Positions 24,131 to 33,255 are shown, counted from the stretch's first letter. The stretch: 64,000 bases of DNA from Palsa-1400 sp036501625 (GCA_036501625.1 DASXZY010000079.1:62001-126000), one strand, 5' to 3'. The notes: generated by a model not told the origin, from the sequence alone. A program made the numbers and translations.

Positions 24131-25417
24131 ATGGCCCAATTTCAATACAAGGCGCGGCGCCGCGATGGCCAAACGGTCACCGGCGTGCTCGAAGTTTCTG
24201 ACCGCGGCGCCGCGTTGATGCAAATCGAACGGCTCGGGTTGTTCCCGCTGGCGGTCGAATCCCCCAAGGGCGCCGCCGCCGCTGCCGCCGCCAATGCCGG
24301 CAAACCGGGCATCAGCTCCGGCTCGTGGACGGAGTTCCTGCCGCCGAGCATCCGCCCCTATTTTGTCCGGCAGCGCACACCGAAATTGCAGGAACTGGCC
24401 ACCTTTACCAACCAATTGGCCAATTTGCTCAAGGCCGGCATGCCATTGACGATCGCCCTCAACAGCATGATCCACCTGGAAACCAAGGGCATTCCCCCGG
24501 CCGTCAGCCGCCAGCTCAAGGAAGACGTGACCGAAGGCAAAGGCCTTTCCGAAGCGATGGCCAAGCAGCCGGTTATTTTTTCCAGCCTCTATATCAACAT
24601 GGTCAAAGCCGGCGAGCAAAGCGGCGCGCTCGTGGAAGTGCTCCGCCGCATGGGCGACCATTACGAACGGTTCGCCGAGGTCACGGCCAAGTTCAAATCG
24701 GCCATGATCTACCCGCTTTTCGTCTGCTGCGTCGGCATTGCCATTTGCATTTTCTTCATGACGGTCATGCTGCCGAGCTTCATGAAATTGTTCCAGGGTT
24801 TGAACGTGCCGCTGCCGCTGATGACCCGCATGCTCATCGGTTTCAACGGCTTTTTCATGCGCTGGTGGTGGGTCATCGCGCTGATCGTCGTCGGCATCAT
24901 TATTTTCGTGAATCGTTTCCGCGCCAGCCCGGCCGGTCGGCGCGCGATTGACCGCTGGCAAATTACCGCGCCGGTCTTCGGCAAGGTCATGCGTTTGCAC
25001 ATTTTCGGGCAATTCTCGCGCACGCTTTCGACACTGCTGCAAAACGGCGTGCCGGTCCTGACCGCGCTGGAAATCACCGAGCAAATCATTTCCAACAGCA
25101 TCGTGCGCGAAGCCATTGTCCGCACGCGCCAGGATGTGACCGATGGCAAATCGCTGGCCCACCCGCTGGCCAGCAGCAAAATCTTTCCGCAATTGATGGT
25201 CGATCTGATTAAAATCGGCGAGGACACCGGCGACGTGCCGGGAACGCTGGGCAACCTGGCCACCACTTACGAAACGGAGTTGCAAATCGCGCTCAAGGTG
25301 ATGACCAACATGATCGAGCCGGTCATTATTTGCGTGATGGCCATGGGCGTCGGCTTTTTGCTGGTGGCCGTGCTCGGGGCGTTGTTCAGCATTACGTCCA
25401 GCATCCAGGCGAGATGA
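24131..25417 (+). CDS. gspF: Type II secretion / type IV pilus inner-membrane platform protein GspF/PilC
   Basis: 428 residues. The start FQYKARRRDGQTVTGVLEVS is the usual GspF/PilC N-terminus. Two T2SSF helical domains follow (first with LATFTNQLANLLKAGMPL, second with GQFSRTLSTLLQNGVPVLTAL), separated and followed by membrane segments (LFVCCVGIAICIFFMTVML; VIICVMAMGVGFLLVAVLGA). The protein forms the inner-membrane core around which pseudopilins are assembled. It is the first gene of a run whose next four genes encode pseudopilin-like proteins, so a type II secretion-like apparatus is more likely than a true pilus. No ATPase (GspE), secretin (GspD) or major pseudopilin (GspG) gene is adjacent. 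Confidence 0.92.
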   Translation: MAQFQYKARRRDGQTVTGVLEVSDRGAALMQIERLGLFPLAVESPKGAAAAAAANAGKPGISSGSWTEFLPPSIRPYFVRQRTPKLQELATFTNQLANLLKAGMPLTIALNSMIHLETKGIPPAVSRQLKEDVTEGKGLSEAMAKQPVIFSSLYINMVKAGEQSGALVEVLRRMGDHYERFAEVTAKFKSAMIYPLFVCCVGIAICIFFMTVMLPSFMKLFQGLNVPLPLMTRMLIGFNGFFMRWWWVIALIVVGIIIFVNRFRASPAGRRAIDRWQITAPVFGKVMRLHIFGQFSRTLSTLLQNGVPVLTALEITEQIISNSIVREAIVRTRQDVTDGKSLAHPLASSKIFPQLMVDLIKIGEDTGDVPGTLGNLATTYETELQIALKVMTNMIEPVIICVMAMGVGFLLVAVLGALFSITSSIQAR

Positions 25418-25899
25418 AGATGAGAACGGCATCATCGGGAGGGTTCACGCTCATCGAGATTATGATGGTCGTGGCCATCCTTGGATTGACGCTGACCATG
25501 AGCATTCCGTCCTTCAATCACATGATGCACCGGGAGGGCCTGCGCAAAACGGAACGGGACATGGTCGAGGCCTGCCAGGCGGCCCGCCGCGCCGCCATCT
25601 TGGGCAATTCGGATGTCTATCTCATTATCCGCCCCCAGGACCACACCTTCAACGTGCCGGGCGCCTTTGACGCGGTCACCATCCCGGCTGATGTCAGCAT
25701 TGATGTCCTGGGCATCAACTTTAATTCCCTCGAAACGGCCGACGAAGCGCGCGTCAAATTCACCGGCAAGGGCACCAGCGACGAATTCATGATCCTGCTC
25801 CACGGGCCGGACGGCGCGTATGTGACGATTTATCTGGATTGCGTCACCGCGCTGGTGCGGGTCGAAAACCGCGCGTTCGATCCCTACAAACGAGAGTGA
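25414..25899 (+). CDS. GspH-like minor pseudopilin
   Basis: 161 residues, starting at an ATG that overlaps the gspF stop by 4 bp. The prepilin signal is clear: a short basic leader, then GGFTLIEIMMVVAILGLTLT, with prepilin-peptidase cleavage after the Gly and Glu at +5. The C-terminal part is a small beta domain. Position directly after gspF and before GspI/J/K-like genes fits GspH. Secretion-apparatus pseudopilins form the tip or shaft of a short periplasmic pseudopilus. Assignment as H rather than G rests on gene order and length, so the letter is tentative. Confidence 0.8.
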   Translation: MKMRTASSGGFTLIEIMMVVAILGLTLTMSIPSFNHMMHREGLRKTERDMVEACQAARRAAILGNSDVYLIIRPQDHTFNVPGAFDAVTIPADVSIDVLGINFNSLETADEARVKFTGKGTSDEFMILLHGPDGAYVTIYLDCVTALVRVENRAFDPYKRE

Positions 25900-26333
25900 A
25901 CCTGAAATTCAATTCCCATCCGGCGGCCCGGGACGCGCGCCGGAGCGAAATCGCCTTCACGCTGATTGAAGTGATGATTGCGACCGCGATTTTTTTCATG
26001 GCTATGTTCGCCATCCTGGGCGTGTTGAGCGCCGGCGTGCATGCCGCAACCCTGTTGCGCACGAACGGGCCGACCGCCGGCATGGTGGCCACCTATTTTT
26101 CCGTCAGCAATAAAATCGAGGAAGGCAGCCTGACCGGCGACTTCGACGACATCGCCGGCTACCAGGGTTATAAATGGGTCAGCGACGCCACCGAGATTAC
26201 GAATGGCCTGATGAGAATGGATTTTGTGGTGGTCGATCCGCACGGCGTCCTGTGCTCGTCGTTAAAGGACGTCATTTTCTACAAGCCGGACTCCGGCGGC
26301 AATCGCATGGGGCTGCAACCCCCGCGTCAATGA
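25896..26333 (+). CDS. GspI-like minor pseudopilin
   Basis: 145 residues with a GTG start overlapping the previous stop (GTGA). The N-terminus carries the type IV prepilin motif FTLIEVMIATAIFFMAMFAI; the residue before it is Ala (IAFTLIEV), which some prepilin peptidases accept instead of Gly. The globular remainder is short. Gene order H-I-J-K and length support GspI, the core of the tip complex. The leader before the cleavage site is longer than usual (about 20 residues). Confidence 0.75.
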   Translation: MNLKFNSHPAARDARRSEIAFTLIEVMIATAIFFMAMFAILGVLSAGVHAATLLRTNGPTAGMVATYFSVSNKIEEGSLTGDFDDIAGYQGYKWVSDATEITNGLMRMDFVVVDPHGVLCSSLKDVIFYKPDSGGNRMGLQPPRQ

Positions 26334-26989
26334 TGAAAATGCGCCCTGCCATTCCGCGAGACCAGACAGCCTTTACGCTGCTGGAAGTCCTCGTCTCGAT
26401 CACCGTTTTCACTTTCGTCATGATTAGCATTTTGGGCTGCTGGAAGTGCATCGTCTCCGGCAAGGTCATCGCCGAGGACGCCGCTGCCGCCGCGCAACGC
26501 GCGCGCGTTGGAATGAGAACAGTCGAGGACGCGCTCACCTGCGGCGAGCTGGACTCTCGCAACCTCAATTTCTACGGATTTGTCACGGATACCACCGGCA
26601 AATTCGCGTACTTGAGCCTGGCCGCCCGGCTGCCCCTCGATTTCCCAGGCTCCGGGCTGTTCGGCGACAACGTCATGCGCCGGGTCACGTTCGACGTTGA
26701 AAAAGATTCCGAAGGCAGCCAGAACCTGGTCATGAACCAAATCCCCCTCTTGGCGGTCGTGAACGAACAAAACCCGCCTTATCCCATCACCTTGGCGCGG
26801 GATGTGAGCGTATTCATGCTGGAATTTTGGTCGGAGAAGGACCAGGACTGGATTGTCTCCTGGGAACCGACCAACGCGCTTCCAAAAATGATCCGCGTCA
26901 CTCTGGGTTGCGGTCACTCGGCCGGCAATTCCGACGTGCCCTATAATCTCATTTGCCGGGTGGTTCCGATGCCGGGGGCTCATCAATGA
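26330..26989 (+). CDS. GspJ-like minor pseudopilin
   Basis: 219 residues with an ATG overlapping the preceding stop. It has the prepilin motif AFTLLEVLVSITVFTFVMIS, again with Ala rather than Gly before Phe. The C-terminal domain of about 180 residues is beta-rich and suits GspJ by size and position. An unusual feature is four Cys residues (GCWKC near residue 37, TCGEL and a late LGCGH/LICR pair). Together with the GspI- and GspK-like products it would form the tip trimer. Confidence 0.75.
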   Translation: MMKMRPAIPRDQTAFTLLEVLVSITVFTFVMISILGCWKCIVSGKVIAEDAAAAAQRARVGMRTVEDALTCGELDSRNLNFYGFVTDTTGKFAYLSLAARLPLDFPGSGLFGDNVMRRVTFDVEKDSEGSQNLVMNQIPLLAVVNEQNPPYPITLARDVSVFMLEFWSEKDQDWIVSWEPTNALPKMIRVTLGCGHSAGNSDVPYNLICRVVPMPGAHQ

Positions 26990-28185
26990 AAATTCGCGCC
27001 GCCAATTCATCGCGCCGCGCGGGCTTCGCGCTCATCCTGGTGATGATCACGATCATCGCTTTGACCTCTTTGGTGGCTTCGTTCGCCATTTCCATGAATA
27101 CCGAAGTCCGCTTGGCGCGCAATTCCGATTACGACCAGGAAATGGAATGGATGGGCCGCAGCGGCATTGAAATGGCGCGTTACGCCCTGGCCAACAAATC
27201 GCCGGAGCAGCGGGGCATGGATGCCTTGAACCAATATTGGGCGGGCGGCACGTCCATGGGCAGCAACGACATTTCCTCCATCGTCAATCTCAAAAACCAG
27301 CCCCTGGGCAACGGCGCAGTTTCCGTCAATGTCGTCGATATGGAGCGCAAATGGAGCATCAACATGGTCGCCAATCCCGCGGCCCCCCAAAGGGACGTTC
27401 TGCAAAACGCCCTCAACCTGGTGGGCGTAACCGACACCGGGGTGGCTTCGACCATCGTGGATTCCATCCTGGATTGGGCCAATCCGAATACGTCTTCCGG
27501 CACGGGTTCCGGCTTCAGCGGGGCCAAAGATGAATATTATGGGCATCTTAATCCGCCCTATTTTTGCAAGGACGGCCAGTTCGACGATTTGTCCGAGTTG
27601 CTGCTGATTCGCGGAGTTACGCCCGAAATGTATTTTGGCATTAATTCGAGCAATCACGCTGTCTCCCCCTATCAACAGCATGGCGGCGGCGCGTTTGGCC
27701 AGCCCTCTGGCAACGGCCATCTCGGCATGCGCGGCAACAACGACGAGCCAGTTTATCAAATCGGCCTGACGAACCTGTTTTCCCCCATGGGCGGCAAGCT
27801 CAACATTAATACCGCCAGCGCCACCGCGCTGCGATTAATTCCCGGCATGGATGAAAACACCGCCGCCCACATCATCCAGCAGCGCGCCGGCCCGGATGGC
27901 GTCGAAGGCAATGATGACGACGCCCCTTTCCAAAATATCGGCGAGATCAACGGCGGCTTGCCGGGCGGAGGCGGACTCGGCAGGCCGCCCGCCAATATCC
28001 CCGGCGCGCCTCCCGCCGGAATCGCCGCGCAAGGATTGGCCGCGTATATCGATGTCCGCAGTTATGTATTTGACGTTCAGGTCACAGCGGAGATTAACGG
28101 CTACAAGAAGGTCTATCATGGCATTGTCAGCCGCGCCGGCCCCAGTGGGCAACAGACCAGATGTGTCAAATTCTATTGGGAATAA
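26986..28185 (+). CDS. gspK: GspK-like pseudopilin
   Basis: 399 residues, with a start overlapping the previous stop by 4 bp. The N-terminal hydrophobic segment GFALILVMITIIALTSLVAS follows a basic leader. As in GspK proteins the +5 Glu is missing from the prepilin motif. The large periplasmic part contains KWSINMVANP and a helix-hairpin-helix-like segment (LNINTASATALRLIPGMDEN), both typical of GspK. GspK caps the pseudopilus. A Gly/Pro-rich stretch (LPGGGGLGRPPANIPGAPP) interrupts the C-terminal part. Confidence 0.85.
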   Translation: MKIRAANSSRRAGFALILVMITIIALTSLVASFAISMNTEVRLARNSDYDQEMEWMGRSGIEMARYALANKSPEQRGMDALNQYWAGGTSMGSNDISSIVNLKNQPLGNGAVSVNVVDMERKWSINMVANPAAPQRDVLQNALNLVGVTDTGVASTIVDSILDWANPNTSSGTGSGFSGAKDEYYGHLNPPYFCKDGQFDDLSELLLIRGVTPEMYFGINSSNHAVSPYQQHGGGAFGQPSGNGHLGMRGNNDEPVYQIGLTNLFSPMGGKLNINTASATALRLIPGMDENTAAHIIQQRAGPDGVEGNDDDAPFQNIGEINGGLPGGGGLGRPPANIPGAPPAGIAAQGLAAYIDVRSYVFDVQVTAEINGYKKVYHGIVSRAGPSGQQTRCVKFYWE

Positions 28186-28194
28186 CAAGCTCGC

Positions 28195-28668
28195 ATGGCG
28201 AAGGAATTTGAACTGCCGGTCAAGGAAGGGGACATGGCCCCCATGTTTTCGGGACGAACCGCGGACGGCGTGGCCATTGCCCTGTCAGAATTGCGCGGCC
28301 AGAACGTGGCGCTCTACTTTTACCCGCGCGACAATACGCCCGGCTGCACGATTGAAGCCTGCCAATTTCGCGACCAATTCGAGGATTTCAAAAAGCGCGG
28401 CATCGTCGTGCTGGGGGTGAGCGCCGATTCCCCCGCCTCGCACGGAAAATTTGCCGAGAGATTCCGGCTCCCGTTCCCGTTGCTGGCCGATGAAGACAAG
28501 GCCATCGCCAAGGCGTATGGCGCGTGGGGCGAAAAAAGTTTTCTCGGGCGCGCGTTCATGGGGATGCGCCGCATCACGTTCCTGATCGGGCCGGATGGGC
28601 GGATTCGCAAAATCTGGCGTCAAGTGAAACCCCGCACCCATCCCGCCGAAGTGCTGGCAGCCTGTTAA
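28195..28668 (+). CDS. bcp: Thioredoxin-dependent peroxiredoxin, BCP/PrxQ type
   Basis: 157 residues, the family length. The peroxidatic Cys51 is in TPGCTIEACQFRD with the resolving Cys56 five residues on, the arrangement of 2-Cys PrxQ enzymes. GVSADSPASHGKFAERFRLP and FPLLADEDKAIAKAYGAWGE are also typical. It reduces hydroperoxides in the cytoplasm using thioredoxin. It follows gspK by only 9 bp and precedes kbl by 4 bp, so all may share a transcript, although their functions differ. Confidence 0.93.
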   Translation: MAKEFELPVKEGDMAPMFSGRTADGVAIALSELRGQNVALYFYPRDNTPGCTIEACQFRDQFEDFKKRGIVVLGVSADSPASHGKFAERFRLPFPLLADEDKAIAKAYGAWGEKSFLGRAFMGMRRITFLIGPDGRIRKIWRQVKPRTHPAEVLAAC

Positions 28669-28672
28669 CCAT

Positions 28673-29860
28673 ATGTATGGAACGCTTAAAAAACAATTGA
28701 CAGCCCAGTTGGAGGAACTCCGCGCGCAGGGTCTTTACAAGGGCGAACGCGTCATCACCACGCCGCAATCTGCCCATGTGCGGGTCAACGCGGGCGCATC
28801 GGTGCTCAATCTGTGCGCCAATAATTACCTTGGCCTGGCTTCGCATCCCGCCATTCTGGCGGCCGCCGCGAAAGGGCTGGAAGAATGGGGTTACGGCATG
28901 GCCTCGGTGCGTTTTATCTGCGGCACGCAAAAGCCCCACCGCGACCTTGAGCGCAAGTTGAGCGAGTTTCTCGGCGCCGAGGACACGATTCTTTACAGTT
29001 CATGTTTCGACGCCAACGGCGGTTTGTTCGAAACGCTCCTCGGCGAGCAGGACGCCATCATTTCCGACGAGTTAAACCACGCGAGCATCATCGACGGCGT
29101 CCGCCTCTGCAAAGCCCAGCGGCATCGTTATAAAAACAACGACATGGCGGATCTCGAAGCAAAACTGCGCGATGCCAAATCCGCGCGGTTGCGCATGATC
29201 GCCACCGACGGCGTTTTTTCGATGGACGGTTACATCGCGAATTTGCCCGCCATTTGCGATTTGGCGGAGAAGCACGACGCATTGGTCATGGTGGATGATT
29301 CCCACGCGGCCGGCTTCATGGGCCGTCACGGAAAGGGCACGCCAGAACACCATCACGTGATGGGGCGCGTGGACATCATTACCGGCACACTGGGCAAGGC
29401 GCTCGGAGGGGCCAGCGGCGGTTATACCAGCGGACGGGCGGAAATTATCGAGTACCTGCGCCAGCGTTCGCGCCCGTATTTATTTTCCAACACGCTCGCT
29501 CCGAGCGTCGTGGCCGGCTCGCTCAAGGCCCTGGAGTTGATCACCGGCTCGACCCAATTGCGGGACAAGCTGGAAGAGAACACCAAATATTTTCGCGCGG
29601 AAATGAGCAAAGTCGGTTGCCACATTCTGCCGGGCGAACATCCGATTGTGCCGGTCATTTTGGGCGAGGCCGCGCTGGCGGGGCGCGTGGCGGAAGCTAT
29701 GCTGGCCAAGGGCGTTTACGTCGTTGGTTTTTCGTATCCGGTCGTGCCGCAGGGCAAGGCCCGCATCCGCGCGCAGATTTCGGCGGGGCATTCGCGGGAA
29801 GATTTGGACTTCGCCATCCGCTGTTTCCGCGAAGTCAAAGACGAACTCAAACTGCAGTAG
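28673..29860 (+). CDS. kbl: Glycine C-acetyltransferase (2-amino-3-ketobutyrate CoA ligase)
   Basis: 395 residues, matching the family. Motifs: NLCANNYLGLASHP, YGMASVRFICGTQ, SDELNHASIIDGVRLCKA, MVDDSHAAGFMG, and the PLP-Lys region ITGTLGKALGGASGGYTSG. The ICGT signature with RFICGTQKPH points to Kbl rather than the other alpha-oxoamine synthases (BioF, HemA, Spt). It cleaves 2-amino-3-ketobutyrate with CoA to glycine and acetyl-CoA in threonine catabolism. The usual partner threonine dehydrogenase (tdh) is not in this window. The start ATG has no strong ribosome-binding site and follows bcp closely. Confidence 0.93.
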   Translation: MYGTLKKQLTAQLEELRAQGLYKGERVITTPQSAHVRVNAGASVLNLCANNYLGLASHPAILAAAAKGLEEWGYGMASVRFICGTQKPHRDLERKLSEFLGAEDTILYSSCFDANGGLFETLLGEQDAIISDELNHASIIDGVRLCKAQRHRYKNNDMADLEAKLRDAKSARLRMIATDGVFSMDGYIANLPAICDLAEKHDALVMVDDSHAAGFMGRHGKGTPEHHHVMGRVDIITGTLGKALGGASGGYTSGRAEIIEYLRQRSRPYLFSNTLAPSVVAGSLKALELITGSTQLRDKLEENTKYFRAEMSKVGCHILPGEHPIVPVILGEAALAGRVAEAMLAKGVYVVGFSYPVVPQGKARIRAQISAGHSREDLDFAIRCFREVKDELKLQ

Positions 29861-30349
29861 TTCATCTCGTTTGGAAGTCATTCTCCGCCGCCAGCCGCGG
29901 CCGGCCCAAGATATTCCGGTAATGCGGCCGGACAATCGGGCCTTCCCGCCGGCTCACTAGGCACGTGAACGCGGCTTCATCCTCCCCCGCCGCATGGCCT
30001 GCTCGTCGGTCACCCGGAACATGGAGGTCCATTGGCTTGGCTTTCCCATATTTTCCGCATGAATTGATAAATAGTTCACCAAACCTTCCGCCGTCTTAGA
30101 AGGTGAAACGCCCAGCCGGCAGTTTTCCACGAACTCCGGCCTTGGATTTCGCTTGTTTCTTCTGCCGCGCCCGGAGGCCGCCGGCTGTTCCAACAGGGCG
30201 CGCGTCGATTTTCAATTTTCGTTTGCGCATGGGACTCGTTTAATCGTAATGCGTTCAAGAATGTGAATTCCACGAACAAAATCAAAGTTTCGTTGACAAG
30301 TCGATTTTCCATGGCAAAGTCGGGGCGATTCGCGGCGACGCCAGCTTTT
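29861..30349. other. 489-bp region without a confident gene
   Basis: Lies between kbl and the next recognisable gene. A minus-strand frame of 78 codons (29957-30193) and another short basic frame offset within it (roughly 30100-30230) look protein-like only in patches. They may be remnants of a decayed gene, but I recognise neither. The right end holds a candidate promoter for the following gene. Confidence 0.4.
30293..30321 (+). promoter_or_regulatory. Candidate promoter with perfect -35 TTGACA
   Basis: TTGACA lies at 30293-30298, about 52 bp before the ATG at 30350. Seventeen bases downstream the sequence is AAAGTC, a poor match to a standard -10, so the promoter rests on the -35 box and position alone. 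It favours the 30350 start over in-frame codons further upstream. Confidence 0.35.
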
Positions 30350-31222
30350 ATGAACACACTCATATTATTGGAAGACGACAAGGAGCACACGCGCAACACC
30401 AAGGAGGGTGAGATTAAAAATCCGGAGGGGATTACCAGCCTCGACCATATCACCAGCAATTTGAAGTTTTTTGATCACGCGGCCCTCAAAGCGCTGGGAG
30501 ACCCCGCGGCGGCTTTTGGCGTTGCCTATTTTAGTTTCATCATCCGCAAGATTATCGACTTTGGCGAAAAGGCGCTCGCTAACGAGGACAAAAAGCCGCC
30601 CGCTCAACAAAAGGATGTCGTCCCGTTCCAAATCATCGCCGAGTTCCATCAAACCAATCAAAAGCTCGCGGAAGAAATTACCAAAGCCTTCCAGGAACTT
30701 CCCAAAAGCAAGGAATGGCAGGACCTGCCCGCAAAACACAATCGGGAATTGCGCGTTTACCGGGTTTGGCTCCTGTCGTGCGAAAGCGCGGGCGGCCGGG
30801 CCCAGAACGCGAAGCTTTCTCCCAAGTATTCCAAGCAGGCCGCCGACATGTGCGATGCCGCGCTGCTGGGTTGCATCCGGCGCCTGGTCGCGCCGCCTTC
30901 CAATCCGCCCCAATGCTGGTATCCTTACGTCTATGCTTTCTCAACGGGCGATATTGTCAAAGGCAGCCTGTCGTTGAACCCCAACCATGTGACGTTCAAG
31001 CTCACGCCGGACTGGGAAGTTGACAAGGATGGCAATATCGTTCCAACTCACGGCGGCAACCCGGATAAGACAGACCCCTCCGGCGGAACCGTCTATCGCT
31101 ACGACATCGCGGGCGGATCAAAAAGCCCGGCGCCGTGCGGCCAGAAGAACGCGGTCATCATGACGGGTCCCATGGGCCCGGCCGCGGAGATCGACATTCT
31201 GAACAACCCATTCCATGACTGA
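30350..31222 (+). CDS. Uncharacterised protein
   Basis: 290 residues from the ATG at 30350; in-frame starts at 30263 (GTG) and 30311 (ATG) exist but overlap the candidate promoter. No signal peptide or membrane segment. The N-terminal half is helical and charged (LKFFDHAALKALGDPAAAFG; KLAEEITKAFQELPKSKEWQ). The C-terminal half is beta/loop-rich with ten or so Pro/Gly pairs (GGNPDKTDPSGGTVYRYDIA) and several Cys. I do not recognise the family. Neighbours give no functional context: the next gene is convergent, two bases away. Codon use is similar to the surroundings, so this is likely a real gene. Confidence 0.6.
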   Translation: MNTLILLEDDKEHTRNTKEGEIKNPEGITSLDHITSNLKFFDHAALKALGDPAAAFGVAYFSFIIRKIIDFGEKALANEDKKPPAQQKDVVPFQIIAEFHQTNQKLAEEITKAFQELPKSKEWQDLPAKHNRELRVYRVWLLSCESAGGRAQNAKLSPKYSKQAADMCDAALLGCIRRLVAPPSNPPQCWYPYVYAFSTGDIVKGSLSLNPNHVTFKLTPDWEVDKDGNIVPTHGGNPDKTDPSGGTVYRYDIAGGSKSPAPCGQKNAVIMTGPMGPAAEIDILNNPFHD

Positions 31223-31223
31223 C

Positions 31224-32462
31224 TCACTCGCCCGTCCTGTGATCCATCAATAGCGACTGGCGCTGCTGGAATTCCCGCACCTGCGCCTGGTCGTTCAACT
31301 GCATCGCCCGTTGCGTGGCTTTGTCCTCCCACGTGATCGCCTGGAAAAAATCCCCGCCCGCCGCGTAACTGCGCGCCAGCGTATCCATGTAGCGGGCATT
31401 TTGGCCGCTGGTGGCGTCGCACGCGCGCGTGGCTAATTGCACGGCCATTTTGGCGGTGCGAACCTCAGTGTTGGTGGCCGTCGCGTAGAGCAACGCCAGA
31501 TTATTCAGCGCGGCCGGATCGTTCGGCGCGAGCGCCAGCACTTTTTCATAATGGTCGATGGCCTCGGCGTATTTTCCAAGATGATCTTCCGCCAGGGCCA
31601 ATTGAAATTGGGCCGCGCCCGCATTCGCGTCTTCCGAAACCGAGCGGAGCAGGGGAGCCTCGGCCTCAGCGCCGCGGCCCAGTTCGTTGAGCAATTGCCC
31701 GTAAGCGGACCAGAACACGGGCGAATCGAACTTGTCCTGGATGGCGGCGTTGAAATGCTCCAACGCCTGGCTCGAAAAGCCCTCGGCCTCTGTCGCGGCG
31801 GTTGTGGCGTCCTGCGTTTTGCCGGCATTTTCAGCCGTGCGCCGGCGGACTTCGGCAGCGGCGCGCATTTGCACCAAGGCGCCAGCCAGATCGCAGTTGA
31901 GGAGGCCGGAGTGCGGATTGTGTTCGAGGGCCGCCCGCAAAACGCGCGCGGATTCTTCGAGATTGCCCTGGGCCGCCAGGGCCAGGCCCCAATCGTTCGC
32001 GGCGGCGGCCAACTCTGGCTCCAGCTTCAGAGCTTCAGCAAATTCAATAAAGGCTTCCGCCGGATTATTTTGTTTGAGCAAAGCCTGGCCGAGAGCGTGG
32101 CGTCCGGCGGCGGTATTCGTCGTTTGCAAAGCCAGGCGATACTCCGCCACGGCCTGGTCGGGATGCTTGTTGGCGAGCGCCTCGTCCCCGGCTTTGATAT
32201 GGCTCAAATAATCATTTTGAGCGCGCACCATGCGCCGGAGATTCCCGGCTTGGACCGAGCGCGCGTGACTGGCTTTTTGGGCCCATTCACCGGCCAGGTA
32301 GGCCGCGCCGGTCACGAGGAAAGCGGCGAGCAAGAACCATTGCAAGGGCTTGCTGGGCGGGACGTCGGGGAGCGGCTTATTGGCGAAATCCGCCGTGCGT
32401 CGCGAGGGTCTTTCTCCGCCCCTTGTGTTCGGATCATCAGCCATAGTTGCTCTGTTCATCAT
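31224..32462 (-). CDS. Membrane-anchored TPR-repeat protein
   Basis: About 412 residues from the ATG at 32462 (an alternative ATG is at 32444). The open frame continues upstream to 32822 but that part overlaps the divergent zinc-ribbon gene. After a polar N-terminus a single membrane segment (WFLLAAFLVTGAAYLAGEWA) is followed by tetratricopeptide repeats, for example HALGQALLKQNNPAEAFIEF, DWGLALAAQGNLEESARVL, QLALAEDHLGKYAEAIDHYE and NDPAALNNLALLYA. TPR arrays mediate protein-protein contacts. No catalytic domain is present. Confidence 0.8.
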   Translation of the reverse strand: MMNRATMADDPNTRGGERPSRRTADFANKPLPDVPPSKPLQWFLLAAFLVTGAAYLAGEWAQKASHARSVQAGNLRRMVRAQNDYLSHIKAGDEALANKHPDQAVAEYRLALQTTNTAAGRHALGQALLKQNNPAEAFIEFAEALKLEPELAAAANDWGLALAAQGNLEESARVLRAALEHNPHSGLLNCDLAGALVQMRAAAEVRRRTAENAGKTQDATTAATEAEGFSSQALEHFNAAIQDKFDSPVFWSAYGQLLNELGRGAEAEAPLLRSVSEDANAGAAQFQLALAEDHLGKYAEAIDHYEKVLALAPNDPAALNNLALLYATATNTEVRTAKMAVQLATRACDATSGQNARYMDTLARSYAAGGDFFQAITWEDKATQRAMQLNDQAQVREFQQRQSLLMDHRTGE

Positions 32463-32634
32463 ATTGAGACGCCGCCAAAATTCAATGCGCAAGCGCGCAC
32501 TATCTGTATTCGGTAATTCTCCCTCTTTTCTTAATCTTAATCTCTTTCGCGCGAAGTTTATGATTGCGGGCAGGATTAAGAACCCCCTTGCCACGCCATT
32601 CGAACTCTGGCACCGTTTCGCCCGTTCAAGTCTC

Positions 32635-33255
32635 ATGCCGCAACCAGAAAGTTTTGCCAAATGCGCCTGCCAGCACTGCGGCGGCCATATTGAGTTTCCC
32701 CTTCGAGGCGCGGGCCAGAAAATTTGCTGTCCGCATTGCGATAAGCCGACGCTCCTCAATCCCAGCCAGAATGCGCGCGTGGAAATCGGCGGAGCGGCTG
32801 CGCGGAAGCGAATCTTCAACACCCTGGCGGTCGCGGCGGCGGTGGCGCTGGTTGCGGGTGGCGGCGCGTACTATTATTTTGGTTTTAGTCAACAACAGAA
32901 CACAGCCGCCACCCAAAGTCATCCCAGCCAAACCTCCAATGCCGTTCCCGTCCCGCCGCCCAAGCCCCAGCCTCCTCCCGATCCGTGGCACGGGCTGATG
33001 CCGGGCAAAGTCGCGCTCGAAAAAGCCGGCGACGGCGATTTGGTCGTCGCCGTCGGCGCCATTACCAACGACACCAAGCGCCAGCGTTTTGGCGTCACGG
33101 TCCAGCTCGATGTCTTGGACGGCAAGCATCGCAAAATCGGCTCCGCCACCGATTACACCGAGGTAATCGAGCCGGGCAAGGAATGGAAATTCCGGGCCAT
33201 GGTCACGGACAAAGCCGCCAAGGCGGCCAAGCTTGTCAACATCAAGGAGCAATAG
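32635..33255 (+). CDS. Zinc-ribbon, single-pass membrane protein with FxLYD-like domain
   Basis: 206 residues from the ATG at 32635. The N-terminus holds a zinc ribbon with two Cys-x-x-Cys pairs (CQHCGGHIEF and CCPHCDKPT). A transmembrane segment (LAVAAAVALVAGGGAYYYFG), a Pro-rich linker and a C-terminal beta domain (LVVAVGAITNDTKRQRFGVTV, then EVIEPGKEWKFRAMV) follow, resembling FxLYD-type domains. The layout resembles MJ0042/DUF3426-type bacterial proteins, whose role is unclear. Its 3' end overlaps the convergent secreted-protein gene by 14 bp. Confidence 0.72.
   Translation: MPQPESFAKCACQHCGGHIEFPLRGAGQKICCPHCDKPTLLNPSQNARVEIGGAAARKRIFNTLAVAAAVALVAGGGAYYYFGFSQQQNTAATQSHPSQTSNAVPVPPPKPQPPPDPWHGLMPGKVALEKAGDGDLVVAVGAITNDTKRQRFGVTVQLDVLDGKHRKIGSATDYTEVIEPGKEWKFRAMVTDKAAKAAKLVNIKEQ

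Noticed and set aside
24119..25435. Open frame of 438 codons on the minus strand opposite gspF
   Set aside because: His/Gln/Arg-rich composition and no family resemblance; gspF has all expected motifs.
29957..30193. 78-codon minus-strand frame as a gene
   Set aside because: No recognisable family, no ribosome-binding site and mixed frames nearby; recorded only as a possible remnant.
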